This document shows, in pieces, positions 52,561-60,484 of a DNA stretch of 64,000 nucleotides; positions within the stretch are counted from its first letter, which is position 1, and each line of letters starts with the position of its first letter. Location: assembly GCA_963721115.1 (NCBI GenBank), contig CAVRIA010000004.1:496001-560000 (forward strand), written 5' to 3'. A program made the translations under genes and the position numbers. This stretch comes from CAVRIA01 sp963721115 (GTDB taxonomy: Bacteria > Desulfobacterota > Binatia > HRBIN30 > CADEER01). The notes under the pieces were generated by a model. It did no database searches. It worked only from the letters and a program-made list of their open reading frames with translations, and had not been told where the DNA came from.

Positions 52561-52745
52561 AGCGCTGGGTTCGGCGGGGGGAGACGAACCGCTACGTGAC
52601 CGTGAACGTCGAGGGCGGTGTGATGCGACAGGATCCCGCCCCGTCCTTCGTATGAGCCGATGGAGCAGACGGTGTGTCCAGTGCCGGGACGCAGGTAGCG
52701 ATGCTAGCTTGCTGGTCAACTTCGGCCCCTGCTACCGTGCCGCAC

Positions 52746-53018
52746 ATGGACAGCGTCGGAGTCAGGCAGCTCCAGCAGAACGCCGCCAGCACAGTGGAAC
52801 GGGTCCGTCTCGGCGAGAGCATCGAAGTGACTGTCCGCGGTCGCCCGGTCGCAAGATTGGTTCCGGTCGCGGGTACCCTACTCGACCAGTTGGAAGCCGC
52901 CGGCAGGCTCAAACGTGGAAGGGGCGACTTGCTCGACCTGGGTCCGCCGCTGAAGTCACGGAGGGGCGTTGAACGGCCGTCGGTCACTCTGGCGAGGATG
53001 CGGGCGCACGAACGCTGA
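52746..53018 (+). CDS. vapB: VapB/Phd-type antitoxin, copy 2
   Basis: Same 90-residue protein as copy 1 (QLQQNAASTVERVRLGESIEV, RGRPVARLVPV). The stop overlaps the ATG of the toxin gene. Both copies of the antitoxin are intact while both toxin genes are damaged, so it may act as an orphan antitoxin or be a relic. Confidence 0.88.
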   Translation: MDSVGVRQLQQNAASTVERVRLGESIEVTVRGRPVARLVPVAGTLLDQLEAAGRLKRGRGDLLDLGPPLKSRRGVERPSVTLARMRAHER

Positions 53019-53406
53019 TGCTCTATCTGGATTCGTCCGCCCTGTTGAAGCTCGTCATCGAGGAGAAGGAATCGCGCGCACTGCTGCGTTTCCTCGAGCG
53101 CGGTCCAGCGGAACGTGTTTCTGTTCCATGGCACGCACCGAGGTTCTTCGCGCCACCCGCCGGCACGGCGCTGCTGCGCTCGAAAGGGCCCGGGCCTTGC
53201 TCCGAACGCTCCAACTCGTTCAACTCGGCGACGCGCTGCTCGACGCCGCCGGCATGTTGGATCCGCTGAAGATGCGCTCCCTCGATGCGATCCACCTTGC
53301 GGCCGCCGCTCTCATCGCGCCGGAGCTGACGGCCCTGGTGACCTATGATGCGCGGATGGCAGAAGGCGCAGCGCTTCTCGGCTTCCCGGTCGCGTCTCCT
53401 GCTTGA
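53018..53406 (+). pseudogene. vapC: VapC PIN toxin, copy 2, one frameshift
   Basis: MLYLDSSALLKLVIEEKESRALLRFLERGPAERVSV in one frame, then from about 53125 SMARTEVLRATRRHGAAALERARALLRTLQLVQLGDALLDAAGMLDPLKMRSLDAIHLAAAALIAPELTALVTYDARMAEGAALLGF in another. PIN residues D5, the Glu of TEVLRA and D of SLDAIH and TYDA are all present. One single-base indel near GTGTTTCTGTTCC separates the halves; a sequencing error would make this the functional copy. Confidence 0.82.
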
Positions 53407-53577
53407 CGGCGCTCGTCCCGTTCATCGTCATCGCCACCGAGCTGCCGCCGTCGCACGGGTTGCGCAGCTCACGATCGATTGGGTCCTCTACCTGCCGTCG
53501 TTTCTGTTCGCTCAAGACGTTGGCCATCCCGGCGCAGGCTCATTCGCCCGCGCCTTCGTCAACGTCTCGGGTCCTAC

Positions 53578-53623
53578 TCCGACTGGCCGGTTTTCAGGCG
53601 ATCACGACTGGCCGGTTTTGGCC
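53578..53623. repeat. Direct repeats CGACTGGCCGGTTTT, possible IS21-like end remnant
   Basis: CGACTGGCCGGTTTT occurs at about 53579-53593 and again at 53609-53623, separated by 15 bases. Multiple short TGGCCGGTTTT-type repeats are typical near the ends of IS21-family elements. No istA or istB gene is present. 53407-53691 holds no gene. Confidence 0.35.
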
Positions 53624-53691
53624 GATCCCCGAGAATATTGGTTCCGGTCGCCCCATTCTCCTCAGCCGAAGCGGCTTCGGAAGGCATAGCA

Positions 53692-53822
53692 GCCCGTTGA
53701 AAAAGCCCGGACGTCCTTCGACAAGCTCAGGACGAGCGGAAAAAGTCGTTGTGAATCAAGGAGGGGATCCGCTCATGCTGAGCTCGTCGAAGCATGGGGT
53801 GGGGTTTTCAACGGGCGGATAG
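53692..53822. repeat. REPIN-like repeat, outer arm CAGCCCGTTGAAAAA
   Basis: CAGCCCGTTGAAAAAGCCC, GTCCTTCGACAAGCTCAGGACGAGCGGA, a spacer, TCCGCTCATGCTGAGCTCGTCGAAGCATG, GGGTTTTCAACGGGCGG. Same core as at 41447, 43645 and 45554, same outer arm as at 58317-58474. Confidence 0.85.
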
Positions 53823-54082
53823 GCAAAGGCGAGGCGAAGGCAAAGGTTTTGAATCTGTCCTTTTCCTCGTCTGTGCCTTCTTGTCTTCAGCCCTTCTCCA
53901 TCTCCTTTCCCAGCTTGATCAAGCTACCGACGATATCCCGCAGTCTTCTGTTCCGCGGGGCCGAGCACTCGGGCGCGGTCGCCTCGGCTCGCAGGTATTT
54001 TGTTGCGCGGTTTCCCTTGACTGGTGTAGTTTCACGGCGCTGATCTCCGAGTGCAGGTCTCGAGGGAGAAAGGAGGGGGACC

Positions 54083-54799
54083 ATGGTATGCTCTCGCGCG
54101 GCGAAGGGTGTCGGGTTCGTTCTTGCTCTCGCTTTCGCATGCTGGTGGTCGCTTTCGCCCGCCGGCGCCGTACCTGTTCAAGATGGGAAGAAGGGGACCG
54201 TCAACTGCGGCGATCCCGGCTTGAAGAGCATCTGCGGCGAATGCTGCGTGAACGATGATTGCCCCTGCGACCAGGACGTGTGCCTGTCCTGCTGCCTGGA
54301 CGATGACGGATGCGACGTCGTCGACGACCCGCCTACCACGGCCATCACCGGCACGCACATCAAGGTCAACGCGATCGTCGGCAACGTCAAGCTCCAGTTC
54401 GAGCGCAAGGGCGGCACGAAGGGCGGGCTGCCGTCGATCACCGTCAAGCTGAAGCAGATCTTCGATACCGGCGACGGCAAACGCATTGTCACAATGAAGA
54501 CGCGGTTGACCGGTGCGGACGCCTCGCTCGGTGGGCTCCTATTCCCGATCGCGTTTCTCGGGTTGGGAACAAACGCCCTCGACGCGGTGCGCGCGCAGGG
54601 CCTCGACGTGTCGTTCGTCGACAGCCCGGCCGGACGGACTTGTCGGAGCATGCTGCCGGCGCAGACGTGCACGACGCTGGCCAGCCGCCTCTCGGCCTCG
54701 ATCGACTCCGCCCTGGCCGCCGGAGATGGGGTCGAGCGCACTGCGTTTCTGACGAAAGCCGCAGCGATTGGTTTCCCGCCCTGTCAGATCATCTTGTGA
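54083..54799 (+). CDS. Secreted Cys-rich protein of unknown function
   Basis: 238 residues; ATG 54083 has GAAAGGAGGGGG upstream. Signal peptide (AAKGVGFVLALAFACWWSLSPAGA), then a dense Cys/Asp cluster (CGDPGLKSICGECCVNDDCPCDQDVCLSCCLDDDGC, about residues 42-77; ten or more Cys) that could bind metal or form disulfides, then a beta-rich domain (HIKVNAIVGNVKLQFER, SITVKLKQIFDTG) and a Cys pair (CRSMLPAQTC). No family recognised. It probably works in the periplasm or outside the cell. Confidence 0.65.
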   Translation: MVCSRAAKGVGFVLALAFACWWSLSPAGAVPVQDGKKGTVNCGDPGLKSICGECCVNDDCPCDQDVCLSCCLDDDGCDVVDDPPTTAITGTHIKVNAIVGNVKLQFERKGGTKGGLPSITVKLKQIFDTGDGKRIVTMKTRLTGADASLGGLLFPIAFLGLGTNALDAVRAQGLDVSFVDSPAGRTCRSMLPAQTCTTLASRLSASIDSALAAGDGVERTAFLTKAAAIGFPPCQIIL

Positions 54800-54826
54800 T
54801 CCATCGGCGGCGAGCGGCAATGGCGA

Positions 54827-54921
54827 GGAACAGCCGAGGGACATAGTGCCGGATTTGCCGGATTGCGGTTCTCGGGTCAGAGCAGTCGGAAGAGGCGGCG
54901 CTACGAGCTTGTGAAGAAATC
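54827..54921. repeat. 80-bp repeat plus a solo REPIN outer arm
   Basis: GGAACAGCCGAGGGACATAG ... TGCCGGATTTGCCGGATT ... AGTCGGAAGAGGCGGCGCTACG is repeated at 58481-58560. It runs directly into CTACGAGCTTGTGAAGAAATC, which matches the reverse complement of the outer arm of composites E1/E2 with no core following. 54922-55291 has no confident gene. Confidence 0.75.
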
Positions 54922-55291
54922 CCCTTTCCCGGCGAAAGACGTGCTACAACTCTCCACGGGTGGCGGTGGAGGAGCGGATGGCACAAGCAGCGCTGGGACA
55001 CCCGGGGGACGATGGTTACGTTGCGGACGAAACTTCCCTGAGCGTACGCAAGGTACCATTGTCCCCCCTCTGGGTCTCCCCTCGGTGGGTGATCTGCAGA
55101 GCGTTGAGTGCGCCGACCCGCGCGGATACGCGTTCCGCCATGCGAGCAGTTCTCATTGCTGCGATGAGCAGCCTGGTCCCGGTCTTCCGTTCCCGGCGGG
55201 CGTTGCAGCAGGAGCGTGGGCGGGTGGGGAGCGGTCGGCTGAGCCCACCCGCCCGATGAACTGGCGTCCGCCCCAGCCCTTGGCAGAGATC

Positions 55292-55936
55292 CTAGTTGCC
55301 GCCCGTGTAGAAGAAGTAGTCGGCCGTGTAAGGCACAAACGCCTCATGACCGACGTCTGCCAACGAGTCACAGCCCGTCAACGGGGCGAGCCCTCCAGAG
55401 GTGTTCACCCGCTGGATGAAGGTAGTCGGTGCCAGCTTGTTGCTGCCGATCGGCCCGCTCTGCGATCCAACCACCTGCAGCAAGAGCCAGGCAACCGCAC
55501 CCGCCTGGACAAACTGAGGCTCATCGGCGTTGGTCGCCATCTGCGTCGCAGAAGCCCACACGGTGCTGGTGTCATGGGAGTCCTGCCACGTGGCGCGAAT
55601 GGGGGTGCCATCCTCGTCCGGGTTGGGGCTGAAGTAGTGGGTGATGACTTGCTTCTCATTGTCGCCGAACAGGGTGGCCTCCGGTGTGAAGAGTACGAAC
55701 CTGAAGCCGGCGCCCGAGGGCAGGCAGACGTAGTTCTGGGTGCCGACGGCGTGACCCACGAGGAACGCTGTGGCCCCTGTTGGCACAAGCCTATCGGGCA
55801 CTTTTGGTGGGGTGACATGGTCGGCGTGGGCCGGCTGCGGCAGCCCGACTGTGAAAGCCACGGCGAGAGCAGTGGCGCACGCGATGAGCAGGATGCGGCG
55901 CGTGTTCCGATGTTCCGGTGCATTGCAGTTCTTCAT
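55292..55936 (-). CDS. DUF3455-like secreted protein
   Basis: 214 residues from ATG 55936 (AGGAGAATCGTT upstream). Signal peptide ILLIACATALAVAFTVGLPQPAHA, then VPDRLVPTGATAFLVGHAVGTQNYVCLPSG, FTPEATLFGDNEKQVITHYFSPNPDEDGTPIRATWQDSHDTSTVWA and FIQRVNTSGGLAPLTGCDSLADVGHEAFVPYTADYFFY. This is the layout of DUF3455 proteins (malate synthase-unrelated secreted domain). Role unknown. Confidence 0.75.
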   Translation of the reverse strand: MKNCNAPEHRNTRRILLIACATALAVAFTVGLPQPAHADHVTPPKVPDRLVPTGATAFLVGHAVGTQNYVCLPSGAGFRFVLFTPEATLFGDNEKQVITHYFSPNPDEDGTPIRATWQDSHDTSTVWASATQMATNADEPQFVQAGAVAWLLLQVVGSQSGPIGSNKLAPTTFIQRVNTSGGLAPLTGCDSLADVGHEAFVPYTADYFFYTGGN

Positions 55937-56162
55937 AACGATTCTCCTTTCGCGCTCTGTGCGCGGGTTGTGGGGTTGGCGCGCGTAGATCCTTCGGCGA
56001 TCACTCTCAGCGGCCCATCCGCCGTGAACTGACTGCCGATCACCTGACGACACACCAACCGTTTCAGTGATCGAGGCCCAACTACTCACGTTCGTCATCG
56101 ACCGGCTCATCCTCGCCACCGTCGCGCCGCCGGCCGGTTGGGCGCGGAAGAAATGCTCGTCG

Positions 56163-56324
56163 TTAGCGACGCCGGAGCGAAAGCAGCGCCTGCCCGAGCA
56201 GCGCGCCCGCGCCGGCGAGAACAAGCAGCGGCAGGAGGTGGCCAAGCACCAGGGGCGGCACACATGCAACCGGACACCAGAGGTCCACTGCGACCCACGC
56301 GCAGGCGCCGGCGGCAAATCCCAT
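56163..56324 (-). pseudogene. Possible C-terminal remnant of a NrsF/DUF1109 membrane anti-sigma protein
   Basis: On the minus strand a 53-residue frame reads MGFAAGACAWVAVDLWCPVA and goes on CVPPLVLGHLLPLLVLAGAGALLGQALLSLRRR. The D-L-W-C-P-V ... P-x-L-x-L-G-H-x-L-P pattern followed by a final helix is typical of the DUF1109/NrsF C-terminus. No start or earlier helices are visible in any frame, so it appears truncated. 55937-56398 contains nothing else I can name. Confidence 0.4.
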
Positions 56325-56398
56325 TGCCGTGCTGCGCGACGCGGGAGGCGTCGCCCGCCCGCCATTTCATTCGAATCTCCGGCGGCCCGGCCCCGCGG

Positions 56399-57904
56399 TC
56401 AGTCATCAGATTCGCCATCCAGATGGGAGGAAACAATGGCCGTCGAAGGCCCGGAAAAGCGACCGAGCCAGACGACAGGCCCTTCGCTCATCTCCAGCGG
56501 GCCCAGGATCTGGGGTCTTGTCAGCGTCTTCCCGGCAATGATCTGGCCGCTTCGCACCAGCAGGTGGAGATCCATGTCGGAGGTGCCGACCCAGATACCC
56601 ACGTTGTTGGTCGCGTCCACGCCGCCGACTCCGAGCGTCAACGTCCCGATGAAGGCCACTCTCCCGTCCTTCCCCATCTTCATGTCTCCGAACGAGGCGA
56701 ACGTCCCGGTCGTTCCGGCCGCCGCCGTCCCCTCCAGAGCGATTGGCGTAGTCGTGGCGCCATCACCGCGAAAGATGCCACTGCGGCTTGCGCCGCCTGT
56801 CAAAAAAGCCCCGAAGGCGGCCCGACCGCGGTCATTCAAAATCTCAGGCCCGAAGAATTGGGCCGCGTTCGGGCAGCCAATGTCGCCGGGGCGGCAGTAG
56901 CTCAAGCCCTTGGGAGCCGCTTGTCCCGAAAGCGCGATGGCAACGGCATTTCCCCCGTCGTCGAGGAAGAGACCGGAGGGGCCTGCTCCGTTGTCGAGGA
57001 GAGCGAAGGCCAGTACCTGGCCATGTTTATTGACGACGGGATCACTGAAATCGACGAACGTCCCGCCGGCGGGTGCGGTCTGGTTGGCAGCAAAGACGGT
57101 GGTGGTGGTCTCTCCATCGCCGCTGTAGATGCCGAAATCGGCGGATCCGCCGGTCATGCCGGCAAAGAAGGCCACCTGGCCCCCTTCGTTAATCACCGGT
57201 GACCCGAAAAAGAGGAAGGTTCCGCCGGTGGGCGGGAGGGTATTGTCGTCGGCGATCGCTACCGTCTGGGTACCATCGGTGCGGAAGATGCCCTGGGTAC
57301 TGACGCCCCCCGTCACGAACGCCCCATAGGCGATCACCCCGCGGGAATTCGCAACGTGGATGCCGCTCAGAGTCAGGCTGCCGCCGCTCGGAGCGGGGTC
57401 TCCGTTCTGAAAAAGCGGAACAGTGCGCCTACCGTCGCCGCGGAAGATGCCAGTATCCGTATCAAAGATGACGTCACCCCGGGTGGTGAGGGACGGGGCG
57501 AAGACAAAGCCGAAGTTCCCCGCCGCCGGGTCGGGGTTGCCCCCGAGCGCAATCGCGGACGACCTCATGCCGTCACTAACAAACACGCCCGATGTGCTGG
57601 GTCCGCTGAGGAACGCATCAAAGGCCACCTGACCGCGTGCGTTCACCGCTATGGTGTTGAAGAAGAGGTAATTTCCCCCCGCGGGCGCGGCGGTGCCCGT
57701 CGCGGCGATGATGGTGTGCTTCACCTGTGCCCGCGCGCCGGCGGCCCACAGGAATTGGACAAGCGTGAGGGCGATAAGTGCGCAGATGGCACGGCGACCG
57801 CGCATCGTCGTGTGAAGCCTCAACGATCGCCCACTCGGTACCCGCGACGGGAATGACCGCATCTGGGCGATGCGTCTGCGAGAAACAAGGCGTCGTCGGT
57901 TCAT
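56399..57904 (-). CDS. Secreted tandem-repeat (beta-propeller-like) protein, DUF7453-type
   Basis: 501 residues from ATG 57904 (GAAAGGAGCACATTTC upstream). Signal region RAICALIALTLVQFLWAAGARAQ at about residues 34-56. About seven repeats of ~60 residues follow, each with APAGGTF(x)F, then N-x-x-GQVAF and GIFxGDG: for example NYLFFNTIAVNARGQVAFDAF and GTFLFFGSPVINEGGQVAFFAG. This is the tandem-repeat class (N-x-x-G-x-V-A-F) of surface proteins in planctomycetes, cyanobacteria and deltaproteobacteria. No PEP-CTERM or other anchor is seen at the end. Confidence 0.7.
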   Translation of the reverse strand: MNRRRLVSRRRIAQMRSFPSRVPSGRSLRLHTTMRGRRAICALIALTLVQFLWAAGARAQVKHTIIAATGTAAPAGGNYLFFNTIAVNARGQVAFDAFLSGPSTSGVFVSDGMRSSAIALGGNPDPAAGNFGFVFAPSLTTRGDVIFDTDTGIFRGDGRRTVPLFQNGDPAPSGGSLTLSGIHVANSRGVIAYGAFVTGGVSTQGIFRTDGTQTVAIADDNTLPPTGGTFLFFGSPVINEGGQVAFFAGMTGGSADFGIYSGDGETTTTVFAANQTAPAGGTFVDFSDPVVNKHGQVLAFALLDNGAGPSGLFLDDGGNAVAIALSGQAAPKGLSYCRPGDIGCPNAAQFFGPEILNDRGRAAFGAFLTGGASRSGIFRGDGATTTPIALEGTAAAGTTGTFASFGDMKMGKDGRVAFIGTLTLGVGGVDATNNVGIWVGTSDMDLHLLVRSGQIIAGKTLTRPQILGPLEMSEGPVVWLGRFSGPSTAIVSSHLDGESDD

Positions 57905-58159
57905 GAAATGTGCTCCTTTCTTCGACCCCGAAGAGTCGGTTTTGGGCCGCTGAGCGGGCGGCACGTGTCAGCTCCCACAGGGTGCGCAAACGTCCATCGC
58001 CGCCCCAGTTGTCATTCGTCACGATGGGAAAGCATCTCGATTCGAGCACAGGCGGCTTCGAGGTCGTCTGCGACGACGACTGTGGCGTGCCGCGGCTACG
58101 TGTCATGCGACCCAAAATACCGCCACGCCCAGACAGCGACGATGGAACGGACGTCCGGT

Positions 58160-58210
58160 TACGGTTAGAAGATGGTTAGAAGATGGTTAGAAGGTTAGAA
58201 GAAGGTTTTC
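58160..58210. repeat. GGTTAGAAGAT tandem repeat
   Basis: Four to five units of GGTTAGAAGAT/GGTTAGAA (58163-58206). Short tandem array between 57905 and 58316, where no gene is visible. Confidence 0.7.
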
Positions 58211-58316
58211 GGCGACGACGCAGTGAGAGCAGGCGGGGACAAAATGGACGTAATTGGCGTGTCGGGTGGCACGCCTCTCGCGCTGCCCTCCGTGTAGAGC
58301 CTCTGAAGGCCCTTAT

Positions 58317-58476
58317 CAGCCCGTTGAAAAACTCCGGACATGCTTCGACAAGCTCAGCATGAGCGGTGCTTGGCCCTTGTCTCTCAAGGGCTCTTCCCGC
58401 TCGCCCCGAGCCCTTCGACGTGGCTCAGGACATGCTTGTCGAAGGGCGTTTCGACTTTTTCAACGGGCTGCTCCCC
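58317..58476. repeat. REPIN-like repeat, outer arm CAGCCCGTTGAAAAA, copy 2
   Basis: CAGCCCGTTGAAAAACTCC, GGACATGCTTCGACAAGCTCAGCATGAGCGG, spacer, CGCTCGCCCCGAGCCCTTCGACGTGGCTCAGGACATGCTTGTCGAAGGGCG and TTTTTCAACGGGCTG. Outer arms as at 53692; the 80-bp repeat follows at once. Confidence 0.85.
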
Positions 58477-58480
58477 ACGG

Positions 58481-58564
58481 GGAACAGCCGCGGGACATAG
58501 TGCCGGGTTTGCCGGAATTGGGGTTCTAGGGTCAGAGAAGTCGGAAGAGGCGGCGCTACGTCCC
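58481..58564. repeat. 80-bp repeat, copy 2
   Basis: GGAACAGCCGCGGGACATAG, TGCCGGGTTTGCCGGAATT, GGGTCAGAGAAGTCGGAAG, AGGCGGCGCTACGTCCC. About 90 percent identical by eye to 54827-54905. It ends in CTACGTCCC, the terminal motif shared with composites E1/E2. Confidence 0.75.
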
Positions 58565-58577
58565 GCAGTCTTCAAGT

Positions 58578-59684
58578 CTAGAAGAACACCTTCGCGAGTC
58601 CCATCATGACGAAGATGAGCCCGAAGTAGCCAAGAGGGAACATCCATCGGCATCGACGATCGATCCGATCTCCGAGCGCGGACCTCCCTTGCTGGTCGAG
58701 CGCGCCCACCACCAGATTGATCACGACCGTCGCGCACATCGTCAGGAAGCTCAACGTCAGGAACCCATGCATCAACGTGACGTAGGAGATGCGGGGCAGA
58801 ACGCTGCCCATCACCAGTTGGTAGGTGACGCCCGTCAGGAGCCCGATGAACGAGACACTGATCCGGTCGCCGAGGGAGGCTCGATCCATCCAGAATACCG
58901 AGAACGAGAGCAACACGATCACGATCAGAGGGAAACTCACCAGCCGCCGGATATAGAAGGACTGCCGCTCGACATCGACTCTCACCACGAACGCCGAGGC
59001 AATACCGCCGCCCGCGTAGGACAGCGATCCATCCCGCACCGACGTGCCAGCTCCGGTGATGGTCCACTGTGGAATCCGAGCCGTGTTGGCCAAGACCTCG
59101 CCGGCGGCAGTCGACGCCGACTCCAGCACGATCTCGTTCCGATCAAACCCCAGCACCTCGAAGACGATTTCCAGGCGTTGACTGTCGAACGGAAACCACT
59201 TCATGTCGAAGTCCGACTCCGCCGCGGCGGTGATCGTCTCGATGAGGGTCGAGGTACCGTCCGGCTGCACGCGCAGGACAACGCCGCTCTTCTGGAACAG
59301 CCCGGATTCGTTGCGGAGAACCACCTGAGGATACCAACCGGTCGCGAGCTCGTTGAACTGGTAGCTGCCCTGAAAGACCTTCTCGTTCACTCCGGCGAGC
59401 GCGGGATCGAATGCCTGTCGTGGATCGTTCCAGATCAGGGTGAGAACGCCAGAGAACTCGAACGTTTCCACCACATCGTCGATTTCGTTGATGTCGCGCA
59501 GCGCAAAGCCGGCGCGGACCACGACCGGGCCGACCTGCTGCGGGGGCCCGAGCAGAAACGGGGGGCTCACCGCAGTTCGGGGAGGAGTGTCGGCGGGATC
59601 CACGCCCGCTGCGGCCGCCGCCACCCGCGGATCGCACGCCAACAGGACGAGCAGGGTCGTGACCATCGCTTCGAGCCCACGCAT
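58578..59684 (-). CDS. Bacterial pentameric (Cys-loop-type) ligand-gated ion channel
   Basis: 368 residues from ATG 59684. Signal peptide, then an extracellular beta-sandwich (VVVRAGFALRDINEIDDVVETFEFSGVLTLIWNDPRQAF; WYPQVVLRNESG; SDFDMKWFPFDSQRLEIVFEVLGFD, with F-P-F-D at the Cys-loop position but without the Cys pair), then four membrane helices: SFYIRRLVSFPLIVIVLLSFSVFWMD (M1), ISVSFIGLLTGVTYQLVMGSVLPR (M2), YVTLMHGFLTLSFLTMCATVVINLVV (M3) and MFPLGYFGLIFVMMGLAKVFF (M4). Same plan as GLIC/ELIC. Ligand unknown. Confidence 0.88.
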   Translation of the reverse strand: MRGLEAMVTTLLVLLACDPRVAAAAAGVDPADTPPRTAVSPPFLLGPPQQVGPVVVRAGFALRDINEIDDVVETFEFSGVLTLIWNDPRQAFDPALAGVNEKVFQGSYQFNELATGWYPQVVLRNESGLFQKSGVVLRVQPDGTSTLIETITAAAESDFDMKWFPFDSQRLEIVFEVLGFDRNEIVLESASTAAGEVLANTARIPQWTITGAGTSVRDGSLSYAGGGIASAFVVRVDVERQSFYIRRLVSFPLIVIVLLSFSVFWMDRASLGDRISVSFIGLLTGVTYQLVMGSVLPRISYVTLMHGFLTLSFLTMCATVVINLVVGALDQQGRSALGDRIDRRCRWMFPLGYFGLIFVMMGLAKVFF

Positions 59685-59778
59685 CGCTCGCCCTCCCAGA
59701 AGTCCTTTGACAGCGCAATCGAGCTGTCGACATCCCAAGCCAGCGCAGGGAGCGTAAGCTCCGTTGCGACAGGACTTG

Positions 59779-60207
59779 CTACTCCGGAACGGTATCGCCC
59801 GAGCCGCCAAACTCCTTCGGGAAATCCTTGAACTTCGGCAGCCCGTCGCGCATGGACATCACCTTCTCGCCGTAGTGCACGTGCAGCGTCGGCTGATAAG
59901 TGAAGCCGACGATCGAGCCAGCCGGGACATCGGTCATTCCCAAGCCCGGGTGTTCAACGAACACCGCGGCGCCACAACTCGTACAGAACTGGCGGTGGCT
60001 GTTCTCGGTCCGCTTGTACATCCCGAGCTTGTCGGCGCCTTTCACCACCTTCACGTTCGTTGCCGGCCACAGACTCGCCGCATGGATCGGCGCACTGAGC
60101 CAACTGCGGCACGAGTTGCAGTGGCAGTACACCTGCACCGCCGGGTCGCCGCTGATCTCCAGTTGCACCGCACCGCACGCGCACCCGCTCTTGTACGTAT
60201 TTGCCAT
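59779..60207 (-). CDS. GFA (CENP-V/GFA domain) family protein
   Basis: 142 residues: SGCACGAVQLEISGDPAVQVYCHCNSCRSW provides the C-x-C, C-H-C-x-x-C zinc ligands; FCTSCGAAVFVEHPG the next pair. Fold is that of glutathione-dependent formaldehyde-activating enzymes and many uncharacterised carbon-sulfur lyase-like proteins. Start ATG 60207. Substrate unknown. Divergent region 60208-60340 has no gene. Confidence 0.9.
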   Translation of the reverse strand: MANTYKSGCACGAVQLEISGDPAVQVYCHCNSCRSWLSAPIHAASLWPATNVKVVKGADKLGMYKRTENSHRQFCTSCGAAVFVEHPGLGMTDVPAGSIVGFTYQPTLHVHYGEKVMSMRDGLPKFKDFPKEFGGSGDTVPE

Positions 60208-60340
60208 GAGAATCCCTCCGTTTGCAGGAACTTTCCACGAGTGTCCGATCGGACGCAAGACACGTGCGATTCTTCTGGGTCCTCTCCCACCGCGAGGGCC
60301 ACGGGGGCCGATGTGTGGGCTGCATACGAAAGCCGCCGCT

Positions 60341-60484
60341 GCCGCAGCCGAGTTGCTCGCTCGTGCGCCGGCTGGTCTTTGGAGAGCAAAGGCTGAGGCT
60401 ACGGCTGAGGCTCGGGCTGAGGGGGAATCCGGAGAACTCAGCCTTAGCCTGAGCCGTAGCCTGAGCCTTCCGAAGACCGAGGCA
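60341..60484 (+). repeat. Fold-back repeat element B, copy 2
   Basis: CCGCAGCCGAGTTGCTCGCT, GGTCTTTGGAGAGCAAAGG, CTGAGGCTACGGCTGAGG, centre with GGGGGAATCC, CTCAGCCTTAGCCTGAGCC, GTAGCCTGAGCCTTCCGAAG, ACCGAGGC. Same left and right flanks as copy 1 (50938-51072). 60485-60663 has no gene. Confidence 0.8.

Larger units (their letters stand above)
52647..53406 (+). repeat. Duplicated vapBC locus, copy 2
   Basis: Starting at TTCGTATGAGCCGATGG, 52647-53063 repeats 43935-44352 with three base differences, and 53151-53406 repeats 46592-46847. Together the two loci show that copy 1 was once a continuous vapBC like this one. The duplicated unit is bounded on the left by unrelated sequence. Confidence 0.9.

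Noticed and set aside
53407..53691. Complete IS21-family element
   Set aside because: Only two short direct repeats resemble its ends; no istA/istB frame is present.
56138..57202. Plus-strand 354-codon frame in the DUF7453-type region
   Set aside because: Antisense of a repeat protein with regular N-x-x-G-x-V-A-F units and signal peptide; the plus-strand product has no such order.
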